DNA from: Chrysomallon squamiferum
Taxonomy: Eukaryota; Mollusca; Gastropoda; Neomphalida; Peltospiridae
DNA length: 64,000 nucleotides
Assembly: GCA_012295275.1 (NCBI GenBank)
Contig: CM022677.1
Coordinates: 22,790,490 to 22,854,489 of the forward strand
Direction: 5' to 3'
The position numbers were made by a program, and so were the translations under genes. The notes beneath the pieces were generated by a model. That model searched no databases. It saw only the letters and a list, made by a program, of their open reading frames with translations, and was not told where the DNA came from. Positions 1 to 19,362 of this stretch are shown in pieces; the first letter of the stretch is position 1; each line of letters begins with the position of its first letter.

Positions 1-1327
1 AACGTCATGTGACAGTATTTGTCAAGAAATTCGTCATTATTACTACATTTATTAACTAACGTTTCCAGCAGTAATAACATATACACACGCGCGCGCATAC
101 AGAGCAAAACAACAAAGGTCAGTGTTTATAGGGAGAAAACAAAGTAAACTTCCTCATTATTATAACATCGTCTTATATTTATAATTAAGCATTTATATTT
201 TAGCACTGTCAATAATTAGATTAAAAGACTGATGCAATCATGTAATTTGAAGAAGACTTAGCAGACAAGATGCACCCTGCTAGTGTGACGACGTTTGATT
301 GGTTACAAAGAAGAGAGGTAAAAAAACGGCAAGATAGCTGTTTAATTTGTTATCATAATAATTATTTCGCTACACAAGCATTAAAAAATTACCGAAAACC
401 AAATAATGCGTGGCGAAAATAAAGGTAAGCAGGTATATACAATCGTAAATCTACTATTACATACCCAGAAGAACGAAGCAGTGCACTTTTGGATCCATTT
501 TAGCTTGTTATTATGTTCAGCAGCAAATGTTTCTCGTGACACTATTTGTTAATATTCGTTTTCAAAATAAAATGGTGAATAGTTTTTTATATTATTACTC
601 CATAAAAATAAATAAACAATAAATAAATAAATGAAGAAATCAAATGCATAAATAAAAAAAATATAATAAGAAATCAAATTTATTAATAAATAAATAAATA
701 TATATAATTATAGCAATGGTACAGTGGCGTATCATTCTCTCCAAAAGTGGCACTTCTCAGCAGTTTCCCAAATTTTTAGTAGTAATAGTAATAGTATCGC
801 CATCCTCGGAAGAACTTTCTGAATCACTATTTAATTCGATCAGCCTGACAATTCCCAGCTCCCACTGAAAGAAAGTCGACTACTGAGGTGGACAGTAATA
901 AAGTTATTAATAGATGGGTGTGAGACAGTTGCAGACGATTCGTCCATTTTTCATATTGTTTTGTTTTTATTTCAAAATAATTAAATGACACACGTTTACA
1001 TAGTGTTCTGAAATTTTTAAGCTTACTATCAAAAATGTTATTATTTATATATTTATTTATTTGATTGTTTATTTATTTCTTTATTTATTTCTTTATTTTT
1101 TATTAATTTTATTTTAAATATAAGATAACAATTATGTACTTTCTTGTAAACTGTATCTTGCTTCTGATTTTAATAAAAATGTGTAATGAAATTAAAACTA
1201 TTCCGTTGTTTGCCTTTTTTCTATTTAATTTTCTTTTGTTTTTATCTTCTCGTCTTTTTAAATGTATGTGCTGCCCTTAATATTTAAAACCTGGCTACGG
1301 TGTAAAGATGCTAAAAAGAAAACTAAA

Positions 1328-1361
1328 AAGAAAAAAAAGAAAAAAAAAAGACCCAAAACCA

Positions 1362-1436
<75 letters not shown>

Positions 1437-1530
1437 TAAATAAATTTAAAAAAAACACGAACAAAAAAAAAAAAAAAAAAAAAACACACAACAATAACAA
1501 CAACAACAACAAAAAAAATAAATTAATTAA
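1328..1530. repeat. A-rich and (AAT)n microsatellite
   Basis: Direct reading: an A-rich block, then about 22 AAT units at 1363-1430, then more A-rich and AAC units. Confidence 0.9.
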
Positions 1531-1667
1531 TTAAATATAAAAATCCTTGGAATGGTGAGAATATAATTTTATGGACATATTGGACATTGGACATAATACA
1601 TTTTAGTTAATATCCACAACACAGACACATAGTATATATGCATATACATACAGAATACAGTAATCAT

Positions 1668-1670
<3 letters not shown>

Positions 1671-1704
<34 letters not shown>

Positions 1705-1889
1705 ATCGTATCAACAATAGTAAAGTACGTAATAACAACAACAATGCAAATAATAATAATAATAATCATGATAATAATAATAATAATAACAATAACAATA
1801 ATAATAATAATAATAGCAATACTACTACTATTACTACTGCTAATAGTAGTAATAGTAGTATTAGTAATAATAATAATAATAATAATTAC

Positions 1890-1940
<51 letters not shown>
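1671..1940. repeat. Compound microsatellite GT / GA / AAT / ATT
   Basis: GT and GA dinucleotides near 1671-1704 are followed by AAT, AGT and ACT units and a long ATT run ending at about 1940. It translates as low-complexity peptides in every frame. Confidence 0.9.
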
Positions 1941-1941
<1 letters not shown>

Positions 1942-2263
1942 GCTGGCATATGGGAGATAACTCGTCCCTGAATCTTTAATTTAAAACTCTTGGCTTAATT
2001 TAACATAATGAAGCAGATTTTACACAAATGAGAAAAAAACAGAAAAAATTAAAAAAAAAAGGGTGAATAAAAATCTGAAAAATAAAATAAATATTTAAAC
2101 ACTATAACAATAATTGTATATATGCATGTGTGTGTAAATATGTCCGTGCATGTGCAAATGTGTATGAACACTGTGACTGCGTATGCGTAATAACGTGTGT
2201 CTGTGCGTCTGCCTGTCAGTATATAGTTAGACAGTTTTGACGAACAAACACACAAATACATCA

Positions 2264-2360
2264 ACGTTACACACTTTATATCAAGTAACAAACATACGTT
2301 ACATACTTTGTATCAAGTAACAAACACACATTACACACTTTATATCAAGTAACAAAAACA
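2264..2360. repeat. 32-bp tandem repeat, about 3 copies
   Basis: Units containing the core TATCAAGTAACAAACA recur three times with small differences. Confidence 0.75.
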
Positions 2361-2533
2361 TTTAACACAAATAATAAATAAATAACATACTTCATGTTAA
2401 AATGTGTCTTCTGAACGTGATTGTTAAGAACAAGAAAAACGTATGCTAAATATCATATTTTGTGTGTGTAGTATACGTAACTGTATTTACAGCATACTAC
2501 TTAGCTATTCATTGTTGCTGTGTCTATTTTTAG

Positions 2534-2649
2534 AATATGTTAATGAGCTTGTCGGCGTAAACCAGTTAGATCGAGTTGCTCGTGTTGAAGGTTTCTGCGT
2601 AATGGCGAAAGACCTATTTAAACATGATCATTTACATTTTAAACTTTAA
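2534..2649 (+). CDS. Possible terminal coding exon of an unidentified gene
   Basis: The acceptor-like CTATTTTTAG at 2524-2533 precedes an open stretch of about 38 codons ending in TAA at 2647-2649. Its base composition (about 45% GC) stands out from flanks near 25% GC. The peptide begins EYVNELVGVNQLDRVARV and ends DHLHFKL. A poly(A)-signal-like AATAAA follows at about 2712. The incoming phase would be 1. I do not recognise the peptide, and no upstream exon was found in the window. It could be a chance frame; transcript evidence would decide. Confidence 0.3.
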
Positions 2650-2889
2650 ATTAATATACATTTTTCAGTGTAGAGAAAAAGCGCGAAGCTGTATAGCAGA
2701 TATTAAAGTTAAATAAACTGAAATTATTAAACAAACAAACAATGATAAAAAAAAGTCAAGATTGTTGATTTGTTACTTTATGTTTATTAATTATAATTAT
2801 CTATTATTATAATTATTATTGTTATTATTATTACTTCATGGTCGTTTCAAAATATGCACCGTCAAACAAATTATTTACTTAATTGCTGA

Positions 2890-2891
<2 letters not shown>

Positions 2892-2974
<83 letters not shown>
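2892..2974. repeat. (TA)n-(CATA)n microsatellite
   Basis: A perfect TA run passes directly into CATA tetranucleotides. Confidence 0.95.
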
Positions 2975-2976
<2 letters not shown>

Positions 2977-3339
2977 GGAAGTTTTACAATCACAAAATAT
3001 CTATTACCTATAATGAATCAACTTTTTTGTTTTCATTGTTCCTAACTCAGTATGGTTTATCTAGGTCAGCCTAATCGGAGCAAAAGAAACGCCATTACAC
3101 ACTACTACAGTCGTAACATTTCCAATAAGATACAACACACAAAAATAATCTGTGAAAAAAATAAATCAAAGATGTATATTTGATGCATATATACTGCATT
3201 AAACTGTACAGCTGTCACATTTATGTTTTTCTTCTATGTTACAAATAACGATAAACAATCCACAGAGTCCGTCTTTCGTAAGTGACCTGAATGGCCGACA
3301 AACGTACATTTGGAAAATCTGTCCTCACTTTAACATTGC

Positions 3340-3985
3340 TTGTCTGCACAGATTGTTACAAGTGTAGAAAGCTCGTAGAAGCTCGCGATCTCGCGCAGCT
3401 CTCGAGAAACACTGTTATATTGACTGGCAGACCGTACATTAGTCAGTAGAGGGGGGTGGTACTGTAAAGGCTATGAACGAGCTCGGTGAAGCTGGCACAA
3501 CAAAAAGGAATGTCGATAGAGTCGGCCATATTGAAATAATTGTTGTTTTCGCAAATTGACGACATACTATATATTTTGAAACAATTACACTGAAATTTGG
3601 TAGAGAGGAAAACATGGCCAGTAAATACATTGTGCTGCAGACATATTTAAAGTTTAGAAAATTTCGTTACAAGCTGAAATTCAAGTGACATATATTCGTG
3701 TGACGCAGACATTGTAAAGATTGTAATAGACCCAGCTTCAATATTTTTTCTCTTACTCCATCTGAAAATTTCCCCAAGACAAAATGCTAACTACACAGAT
3801 GCGAAAAGGTAAGGCATTTCTTAAAATTTATGCATTTGAACCTTTTTAGAGGTAGCAACAACCAGAAAATAGTCATAAAACGCAAATACGCTTCAAGGTC
3901 TTCTGTCCACGTCAGTAGTGTTGACTACAAGTCACGTGATTTATGGCGGGAACTTTTGACGTTCGAAGCGCGCTTCTGCAGATGA
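3340..3985. promoter_or_regulatory. GC-elevated promoter-like region
   Basis: CpG-containing sequence (for example around 3375-3410) stands out from AT-rich flanks. It contains TCACGTGA (3932-3939), GGCGGGAA (945-952 of the 3 kb block, i.e. 3945-3952; E2F-like) and the 12-bp palindrome GAAGCGCGCTTC (3965-3976). ATG codons at 3784 and 3799 lie just before the donor-like GTAAGG at 3809. No gene can be assigned, so promoter identity is inference from composition and motifs. Confidence 0.3.
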
Positions 3986-3990
3986 TCAGA

Positions 3991-4515
3991 TTAAGAGTAA
4001 TTAAAATAAAGTAAGTTAGAAAATACAGTTTTAACAGTATATATATTTAAACGTTTTATTGTTTTATTTGATAAATAATGTATTATTATTACTATTATTA
4101 TTATTATTATTATTATTTTTAATATTTGTTGTTTGTATTTTATCATCATTCTTTAAGGACAAGCATTAATTAAAATAATGTATTTTAAATTTTATATTTT
4201 AAACTTTTATTATTTATTTTATTATTATTATACAAATTTCCCTATCTTCTTCTCATTATAATTTTTTATAATTCTGGCAGTGGTAACAAAAACTAAACAT
4301 TTTATAAATCATTTATTTGTTTTTAATATCATATGATCATTATTTCTGGAGGCCAACATTTTATAAAACAAAAAAGAACAGAAACGGCCATTTTTCAGTA
4401 ATTTCACAAGTTCCAACTCTCTTATAATGTTAATTTTTATTTTTATTTTTATATAATCATTATAATTTTCCACGTTAAGTTCTGTGTTACATTTATGATG
4501 TAAATATTAAACAGA

Positions 4516-4602
<87 letters not shown>

Positions 4603-5291
4603 TTAACAAAACGAGCAACAACATCAAAAGCTAATAAACTTGATAAAATATTTAAAAAGTGGCATGGTGATGTCATTAAGTTATACATTGTAAATTGCAG
4701 TAATAGACACAAATATGACGTACATACAATTTTCTTGTGAGTGAAACTAAAATGTAACTTGTTTAAACCAACGTTTGCTTTAATAAATAGAAACGGATTT
4801 TTTTATTTTTTTATTTTTTAAATTTGTAATGTATACTTTTGTTATGAACTAGTACTAATCGTCATTCTTCGCCAATTTTCGCCTAAGTGATAAAATAAAT
4901 ACATAAATTAATTAATTAATTAACAATAAAAATACGAATAACAAATTTTGAAAGCAGCTAAGTATCTTTTCTGTTTCATTTTAATGTCTGTACAAGTATA
5001 ACTAAATAAATTAAAAATGCATCGATATGAAATGAAATATAAAATAATGTTGTAGTTATATAAGTATTTGAGTAGTCAGATAACACTGAAAAAAATAATA
5101 AAATAAAAAATTCCTTAACATGTTTATAAAGTTAGCATTATGCATTAACATTCTTTTAGTAAATCACTGTTTTTCAAGAAAAAGAAAATTATGTGTGTGT
5201 GTTTGAAGGGAGGAGTTTCTTACTCAATACATCCTATGCTCGATGTCGCATTCCATATATTTTTCTTTTTTTTAACCCTCATTCATTAAAA

Positions 5292-5326
<35 letters not shown>

Positions 5327-5610
5327 AACGTCATGTAAAAGTAGGTCACGCGAACAATAGTCAGACAGTAGGTTTTCAATGTGGTTTTTAATCATTTAAA
5401 AAGAGCGCGCCTAAAGTCGTTAGCTGGCAAGTCGTTGAGTAAAAATAGAAAACGTATTCACTTTATTTGTTAGCTGGTCCTCAGATTTGAACCGGCGTCC
5501 GTTGACATTATTTACTTAAACACTGTGATGCCTCTTATGTATGTGCAGTTTTTGTAAACAGAGTAACGTGCTTAACACTTTTTGATCAATAACAACAACA
5601 CTAAACTGTC
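3991..5610. other. AT-rich intergenic sequence
   Basis: No gene seen. It holds AAT and TTTA microsatellites (4518-4600) and an AAAT run (5287-5327). Confidence 0.75.
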
Positions 5611-5617
5611 GTTGCTC

Positions 5618-5660
5618 CACGTGGAGAGAATGTTTTGATTTAACACGTGGCTGTCACGTG
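5618..5660. promoter_or_regulatory. Cluster of three CACGTG E-boxes
   Basis: CACGTG occurs at 5618-5623, 5644-5649 and 5655-5660, each followed by G. This is the canonical bHLH-ZIP (Myc/Max/USF/MITF class) site. It lies 1.35 kb upstream of the ANP32 start codon. Function is inferred from the clustering only. Confidence 0.35.
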
Positions 5661-6215
5661 GTTTTGTAGCCATAGTTAGGCGTGTTGGACAGTTCGGCAT
5701 ATTATCATGTGAGCTCTACTTTTCTGGACTAAATGTTTCGCCTTACTTTCAGTAAAATCTAAGAAATCATCTGTTTTTAGATACATTTAAACAGAATTCT
5801 ATTAAGAAAAAGCTTTAAAAATATATATTTATAATGTCTCGTTTCCTCCATCTTCTACTATTGTTATTGTTATTGTAAGGCCTATTTGGTTTTGTTTCAT
5901 TCTTAAATACATTTTCTAAATGGCAATTATGTTTAGATTTGAACTTTAACTTTGAAATAAAAACAACAATGTCGACAATCATCATCATCATCATTGCAAT
6001 TTCAGAATACATTTTTTCTAATTATATTTTAAAATGTGTTTAATTTATTTTTTATAATAATTTTCATTATTAATTTGTGTGTGTATATGTTTTATTATAC
6101 TGATCTGCACTGAGGCACTGATATAGATGTTGCATAATCGTGACAGCATGCCTGCAGTTAGACTGGTGATTTTATTGCTGTTAAAATAGATTTAATAACA
6201 TTTTCTGGGAGGGGG

Positions 6216-6220
6216 AGGGA

Positions 6221-6306
<86 letters not shown>
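6216..6306. repeat. (GA)n microsatellite
   Basis: About 40 uninterrupted GA units preceded by a G-rich lead-in. Confidence 0.95.
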
Positions 6307-6779
6307 ATAAAATGTGATAATACATTGAAGTTTTTTTTAATTTAAATCTAAAAGTATACAAATATTCAATTTCTGATAATGAAATAAGCCTTAAATAAAT
6401 AAAGAAAGAAAGAAAGAAAGAAAAAAAAAGGAAAACAGAAAAGAAATGTTATTTTACAATGAAATAAAGTTACAGTTCTTACATATTTTGGAATTAAAGA
6501 AAAGAAACTATTTTTAAAAATGGGCGGGGCTAATAAGGTTTAACTGAAACTAAATATTTTCGTTCTTTCTCTTTATGTTATTTGAATTTTTTATTTTTAA
6601 AATAATATTTACATGAAAATAATTGCCATTTTATTCTGTTTTAGTATTTGTCTTTATAATCTCAATGAAATATTTACGATTAACTGCGAGTGACAAAAAA
6701 AATAAACGGATATTTAGTTTATGTTGTGTTGCAAAAAGAATTTATTCGTAGTACTTGTACAACATGGGAACCCACAGTT

Positions 6780-7009
6780 CGGCGATTTGCAATGCTGACG
6801 TTACCGCTAACCTCAACGTTCATTGGCTGTTTTGAAGGCTCCTAATTAATATTAATATATCGCTTCGATGTCGACCAATGAAATAAAGCGCAATGCAGTA
6901 TTGAGTAGATCGGCGCGCATCGAAGCCATTCTGTATTCTGTGTGCTGGTAGGGGACAGTTTTTGCGCTGTAACATTGATCAAACTACAACTATACCTTCA
7001 AAGTACGCA
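6780..7009 (+). promoter_or_regulatory. Putative ANP32 promoter and 5' UTR
   Basis: Composition rises in GC and CpG immediately before the ANP32 start codon. Two NF-Y-type CCAAT boxes are seen, ATTGG at 6822-6826 (reverse) and CCAAT at 6875-6879, with a CRE-like TGACGTTA at 796-803 of this kilobase (6796-6803). A GC-box GGGCGGGGC lies further up at 6522-6530. No TATA box is placed convincingly, so the start site cannot be fixed; 6900-6960 is most likely. Confidence 0.5.
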
Positions 7010-13347
<6,338 letters not shown>

Positions 13348-14088
13348 ACTTGGCAGGTCATGTGACTGTCAGAATGTGTGTTATGTTTGGCACCTCATTA
13401 AGCACACACCCCACTCCGAAACACAGGAACTTGCTATCAAAAATAATTACAGAATAGATCACGTTTTTTTTTTTTTTTTTTTTTTAAACAACAAAAAAAA
13501 AAAACATTTGTAAATCACTATTCATGCATTCCAGGCTTTTTCAGTTTAGTAAAATGTGGAAAATATCAAAATTACTTTAAATCAGTCTCAAGATAAATGT
13601 TTGAGATGACAGTTGTACATTTTTTAAAGTTGAGAAGGAATATATTTTTTAAAAATGAATTTATTTGTTAAATATTTCAGGTTTTGACATGAAATGTACA
13701 AAATTTCAAACCTTTTTCAGTGAAGCTTTCCCATTTGCAGGATTTATAATTTTTTCTTTTTTTTTTAAATATATATTTTATGAAGTTTATTGTAAAATAG
13801 GGTTTGAAATTATTCTTGTTTCAATTATTTTTGTCATGTGACATACTCCGTTGAGCAAGTTTCTGTCAAGGGCAGATAACCTGTTTGTACACGTTGTGTA
13901 TGAGGGAGGGGTCAGACGTGTGGGGGACAAGGATTTGGAAAACATGAAAATGTGTGACATTCCGATGCCAGTAACTGAGGATTTTTTTGTTTGTCTCTGT
14001 GGATATTTCACAAACAGTAGCATTTTAATTTGCAGATCATTTGCAAGGGTTTGCGCCGTTTGTTGCATATATTTGTATTTCATTCAAC

Positions 14089-14123
<35 letters not shown>

Positions 14124-14355
14124 TGATGTTTTTAACCTACAAAAGTGGTGTAAATATGTGTATCCATGGTAACATTTGACAGGATGTTATTTCATGAGTT
14201 GAACGACCTCATTGTTACATTTTCAATCAGCTGTTAAAAAAAAAAAAAAAAAAATGATATGAAAATTATCATCAATGAACTACAAGAAGACATTTTAAAA
14301 AGATAAAAAGTTATAAAAATACTAACTACCAGAGTGTTATTGGGTGTGCACAATA

Positions 14356-14394
<39 letters not shown>

Positions 14395-15185
14395 TTACTT
14401 TTAAATCACGTTTCTACAAGATGTTTATTTAAAATAATCGTTGCCTTTTTTTCATCCAACATTTTTATCATTTGGGTTATGAATGATGTAAATTTGTGTG
14501 CCTATTTGTGCTTGGTTAAAATGAGAAATTATTTTTAAACTTATAAAAATTCCAATTAATTGATAAATCTTTTTAATTCTATTTTGATATTTTTCATTAG
14601 GTTGTATGTAACTACAACAGTAAAACAAATTGAATCATTTAAAATATTTAAAGAAATAAAAAATCAGTGAAGATATTTTTAGATTTAGTTAATTTGTATA
14701 TAATGTGTTAAAACCAATGATCATTAGTAGAAGATTGTTTTTATCTTTTCAAAACTTGTTATAAAATTAAATCCTGCCTATTAAAACTTTAAATTGTAAA
14801 AAGTTAATATTTATAATAAAATTCATTTAAAACATTTTTTCCAGTATCATCATCATGCGATTTTCAACACATCAGAATTAATAGTATCATTAAACTTTTC
14901 TCCTCCCCCCTCCCCCTCCCACTGTTGGTATAGGACTTTAATTCATACATCATGAACATTTATTTATGCGAGTGTTAGAGGGGGTGGGGGGATGTAAATG
15001 ACGTAGTTAGTGCTTTGTTACTCTCCTCTCGAGATCTGTTGCCTCATCCTCGCGTTACTCATATTTCACATTCAAAACTTTTTTTAAAAGCAACAAAACG
15101 ATCTCGAGTAAGGGGAGACGACTCGTGGTCAATGTAGGCGCAAAAATCTTTGCTCTTGTTTGTTGCAATAAATTTTTATAGAAAG
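13348..15185 (+). other. Probable ANP32 3' UTR
   Basis: No further coding frame is seen between the stop at 13347 and the poly(A) signal at 15167. The stretch holds T and A homopolymers, an ATT run (14090-14122) and an AT run (14357-14391). UTR extent is inferred from the signal alone; earlier AATAAA-like motifs such as the one near 14654 could also be used. Confidence 0.5.
15167..15172 (+). promoter_or_regulatory. Poly(A) signal AATAAA, probable ANP32 3' end
   Basis: AATAAA at 15167-15172 is followed within 15-40 bases by a T/G-rich element (15185-15210), the usual arrangement of an animal cleavage site. Confidence 0.55.
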
Positions 15186-15210
15186 TCTGTTTGTCTTTGT
15201 TTTTTATTTG

Positions 15211-16585
15211 CAAGAAGAATTTAAAGAAAGTATTTGTGATTCGGAAGGGGTTTTTTTTGGGGGGGGGGTTATTTTTTTATTGGAAAATGATTTTATGATT
15301 TGTCAATTTTAATTTGTTTTTTTATTGAAAGAAATTCCTGTTTATTTGTAATTTTGTGGTAATGAGATGTGTAAATGAAGTCTTGTTGAAACTTGAATAT
15401 AGAAACCAAAAATTTGTAAAACAGAACATTCGCTGTGGTGAATTGGTGAAATAAATGAAAGAATCCACAGACCCATGACTGATGAAATTTCATAAAATAA
15501 TTTTTAAAAGTATTTTTTTTTTTTTTTTTTCTTACTGTAATTGAAGTTTTGTGTATATAGAATTTTGACTGAAACTAACATGTTTGAGTCAGAATGTTGG
15601 TAAGCTGTATAATCTTGTGGAGATCAACTGGTATTAAAATTATTTAGTATTCTTCACAAACTTAAAGAACTCGCGATACAGGATAATTTATCCGGTTTCC
15701 AGAAAGGTGGAAGACCGAGAAAACTAGGTTCATTTTTAGTTTCCGTGATGTCACTTTAATGATACTATTAATTCTGTTTGTTACTGTGTACAGTAAGTTA
15801 TTTATCATGTCTGAAGGACCAGCAGACAAAGCCGTACTTCAGGGAAAAGCGTATTCTATACAGGTATTTTAACAAGCGCAAGAGAAATAGTGTCAATCAC
15901 ACCCTGCTTCAGAAATGTTTTAATGTGCGTCATTCTTTATTCATTGTTTACTTCATTTTAAGTAAAGATTGAAACACGAGAAATAGTTCGGTTCCTGAAA
16001 TTCAGCCACGTGATAAATTTGACAGATGAGCTGGGAACTGAATTATTGAATTATACCTGGTGTTGAAATAATCATTAAATATTCTTCAAATCCCCATATG
16101 AAACGAAAAAAAAAAAAGAAAAAAGTAATACTAATAAATAAATTAATTAACTGAAATTGAAGCAGAAATTAAACCAGGTGTCAGTTTGACAGCGACAGCT
16201 TTAAACAAATCATTTTTCAAAATAAATTTTATGTTAAACTTGCTATTAACATAATTATTTAATATTCTTCAAACCTTCACGTTGTAAGGAGTACCGATAT
16301 AGGATCTATATCTGTCTATGTATGTAACTTCATATCACGTTTTTGTAGACTAAAATACAACAAACACAAAACTATTCGCGCTTAACATTCAGTATAGTAG
16401 TAAAGAATAGCAGATGAATAGAAATATTCTAATCTCTCAGGGATTAACACAGTCAGAACCAGCCACTCAGTGCGTTCAGTGGACTCGACCGATCCACGGG
16501 AGTCGTTCTCCAAACAAACAAAAATCTGCGGGCTTTTATGTAGAAACAAAATGGACTTATATTGGACTTATTATTTGGCGCCGTT
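15211..16585. other. Intergenic sequence
   Basis: No gene recognised. It is AT-rich with G and T homopolymers near 15250 and 15515; GC rises from about 16430. Confidence 0.7.
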
Positions 16586-16732
16586 ATGAAACTTGCCACT
16601 AGACGTCTGTCACCAGATCGTTCTGCGAATCAAAAGCAGGTAACACCGATCACTCCCGAGGTGATAATTAACCCCGCAATTCCTCGTGTTTTTGTTGATT
16701 CGGCAGACGGAAAACAAATAACGCAGCAGTAA
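16586..16732 (+). CDS. Possible small ORF or first coding exon, unidentified
   Basis: A 48-codon frame starting MKLATRRLSPDRSANQKQ lies in a GC- and CpG-raised stretch. It ends QQ-stop, but the bases at 16729-16734 read GTAAAT, so it could equally be a first coding exon spliced after CAGCA. No family is recognised and no following exon was found before the CT microsatellite. Low support. Confidence 0.2.
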   Translation: MKLATRRLSPDRSANQKQVTPITPEVIINPAIPRVFVDSADGKQITQQ

Positions 16733-16965
16733 ATTAACCACGTGAGTGACGTTACAGACGAGAGCTGGACATCTCCAAACCAAACATCCCCTCGAGGTCT
16801 TGATGGTGAAACACTTGTTGGAGAAAGATTATTAAAACTATTATTTTTTAAACTTGAAAAGCCGTCATGCGGGTAACAGATAATCCGGATCACCTGCATG
16901 ATAATCTAATTGGTCCACATATACGTAACAACAGTGTTATTACTGGACAACGATATTATTCACAA

Positions 16966-17100
<135 letters not shown>

Positions 17101-17809
17101 GACATGTGAAATGAAATCACGCGCTCAAACGTGGAAAAATGCTCCAACCCAAAATTTTGTAGCAATTTCGAATAGAAGACGTTAGCCCCCACCAGTCCAA
17201 AACTGCTCATTTAATTTATTTTGGGGAGGGTTTGTGCTGCCGTATTTTTTATGTATGGGGAGGGGGGTGCTATTGTTCGGCGGTTATGTCTTCATCCCGG
17301 TATTTCAATTTTTTTACAAAGTGCTAGACGTTTTATAAATGACTTAGTCAATGAACGTGGAGACTTATAAAGAATTTGAAAAAAAAAATAATATGTAATT
17401 TAACTTACATGGAAACTTTTTAACATATAACGAAATTAGTAGAAAAATCAAACGTACATAAAAACATTTCCTTGTTTGCACGTTTTACTGAGACAAGGGA
17501 TATTTTAAATAAATTATAATTGTTGAGTTTGTTACTGTTCTTGTTACGATAAAACTCACGGATGTCTGTGTGTCTATATGTGTGCGTGTGTCTGTGTCTG
17601 TGTGTGTGTGTTTGAATGTTATTTGCACTGTAAACTATTTTAGAATGATGACGTCACATTATTTATTTTTAGCATTGCAAACATATCTCGCTTGTTATAG
17701 GTTATTAAGTGTTACAAAACTGAAATCAAAATGAGAAAAAACAAAAAATCAAATAAATCAACAAAACAAAACAAAAATATATCGTTTTGTTCATCATACT
17801 AAAAACACT

Positions 17810-18010
17810 GAATTCACAGTTCCGGCCCTGTTCGCCTCCTCTGTGACTATTGTGAACCAGTCCCTCGTTCGAACTAACTTGAACATATACAACAGAGAAA
17901 AATAGAAACCTGATATCTGACACCCGCTTTTAAAACACGTGTTTATAGATTTGAAGTCAGTTATCCAGTTTAGTATCATATTTAGTATCTAGTCACGTTT
18001 TTTGGAATAT
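17810..18010 (+). repeat. Dispersed repeat, copy A
   Basis: About 200 bp here aligns by eye with 61480-61660: shared CCGGCCCTGT, CAGTCCCT, AAACTAACTTGAAC, TAAAACACGTGT and TAGTCACGTTTT in the same order and orientation. It lacks a recognisable coding frame and is probably a member of a non-autonomous interspersed family. Confidence 0.65.
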
Positions 18011-18038
18011 CAGTTATTCATTGGACAACAACAACAAC

Positions 18039-18081
<43 letters not shown>

Positions 18082-19362
18082 TCTTTATATTTCGTTGAAT
18101 ATGCTTAAATTATAAAATCCATTACACTATTTTATGAGTCCTCAAAAGCCTCTTTTTCTTCTGCTCCGAAAAAGTGGCTAGAAACTATTTAACTTCACAC
18201 ACAATTAAACCATAAGAACAAAAATTAACAGAGCGTATAAATCATGATTGTTTTTATAACACTAAACACAGGGAGCAGTATCATGTTATTCCATTTAAAA
18301 GTGTAGAAAATTAACTCTGTTTCAGTACAGAATTTGGCAAAGAATTTTAACTACTAATACAGTCTTACATAAACTTAATTTGTGTAATAGTAATACTTGC
18401 AGTTTTTGTAATAATACACCTAAAACAATACTGTTTACTAAAGAGTTCATATTAATGGCTTTTATACACTTTAAAAAAGGAAAAACAAACACAGTAAATA
18501 TATCTTTTACACTAAATATAATCATTAAAACCCAAAATATGAGTATGTCATTAAAACACGTGATTATCATCAGTGGATGAGTAACAACAAACAACGTAAA
18601 TTAAGAAGAGAAAGAAAGAAAATATAAAATTATGATTTTTATAAATTTTTGGTGGTGCGGATGTGTAATCGGCGTTGCTAGGGGAGCCGGGTAAATATTT
18701 CAAATTCGACTTTTTTTTTTACAAAATACACAAATAAACTGACAAGGGAGATAATAAAGTCACTGTCTATCAAGTTCGCGGGAAAATTTACGACATTGAT
18801 TCCGTTAAAGCACATAAGCGAAAATTTCATACAGTCCACATTATTATTATTATTATTATTTATTATTATTATTATTATTATTGCAAATCCGCGGAAGAAT
18901 CTCGACGCATGCGTGGTTGAAAAGTTATCGAATGTTGTGCTTCTTGCGGGATTTGTGAATAACCTCACTGTACTATCGCTGTTATGTTTGTAAGATGACA
19001 AATTTCTCCTAGACCTCATTTCTTAGATTATCATGCAGATAATCTGGATTATCCATTTACCTCATTACGTCTTTAATCCAGTGTTTGGATTAACGTCAAT
19101 ACGCTTGTTATCACGTTACGTTTTAGTTGATGTACAAGCCGAACGTACCAGCAAGTGTAAAGGAAAATGTCATGGAAACGTCACTGTCAAGTAGTAAACG
19201 TGTTGTTACGTGATCAAGATTTTTTTTACATTTTAGTGAGCCTTAGCAGAGCCTCCTCTATTCTCCAGATTTGAACATTTGATTACGAGTGTGGCGATAA
19301 AACACATCAATGGTATCAAAATACGAGTATGCCATTAAAACACATGATTACTATGAAAACAC
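18011..19362. other. Intergenic sequence
   Basis: No gene seen. It contains AAC/AAT runs (18028-18080) and an ATT run (18841-18883). Short open frames on both strands overlap the microsatellites and show no known motif. Confidence 0.7.

Larger units (their letters stand above)
1..2442. other. AT-rich intergenic sequence with microsatellites
   Basis: No gene recognised. The stretch is very AT-rich and holds A-rich and AAT runs (1328-1530), a GT/GA run (1671-1704), an AAT/ATT compound tract (1744-1940) and about three copies of a 32-bp repeat (2264-2360). Open frames here are low-complexity poly-N, poly-I or poly-L translations of the trinucleotide runs. Confidence 0.8.
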
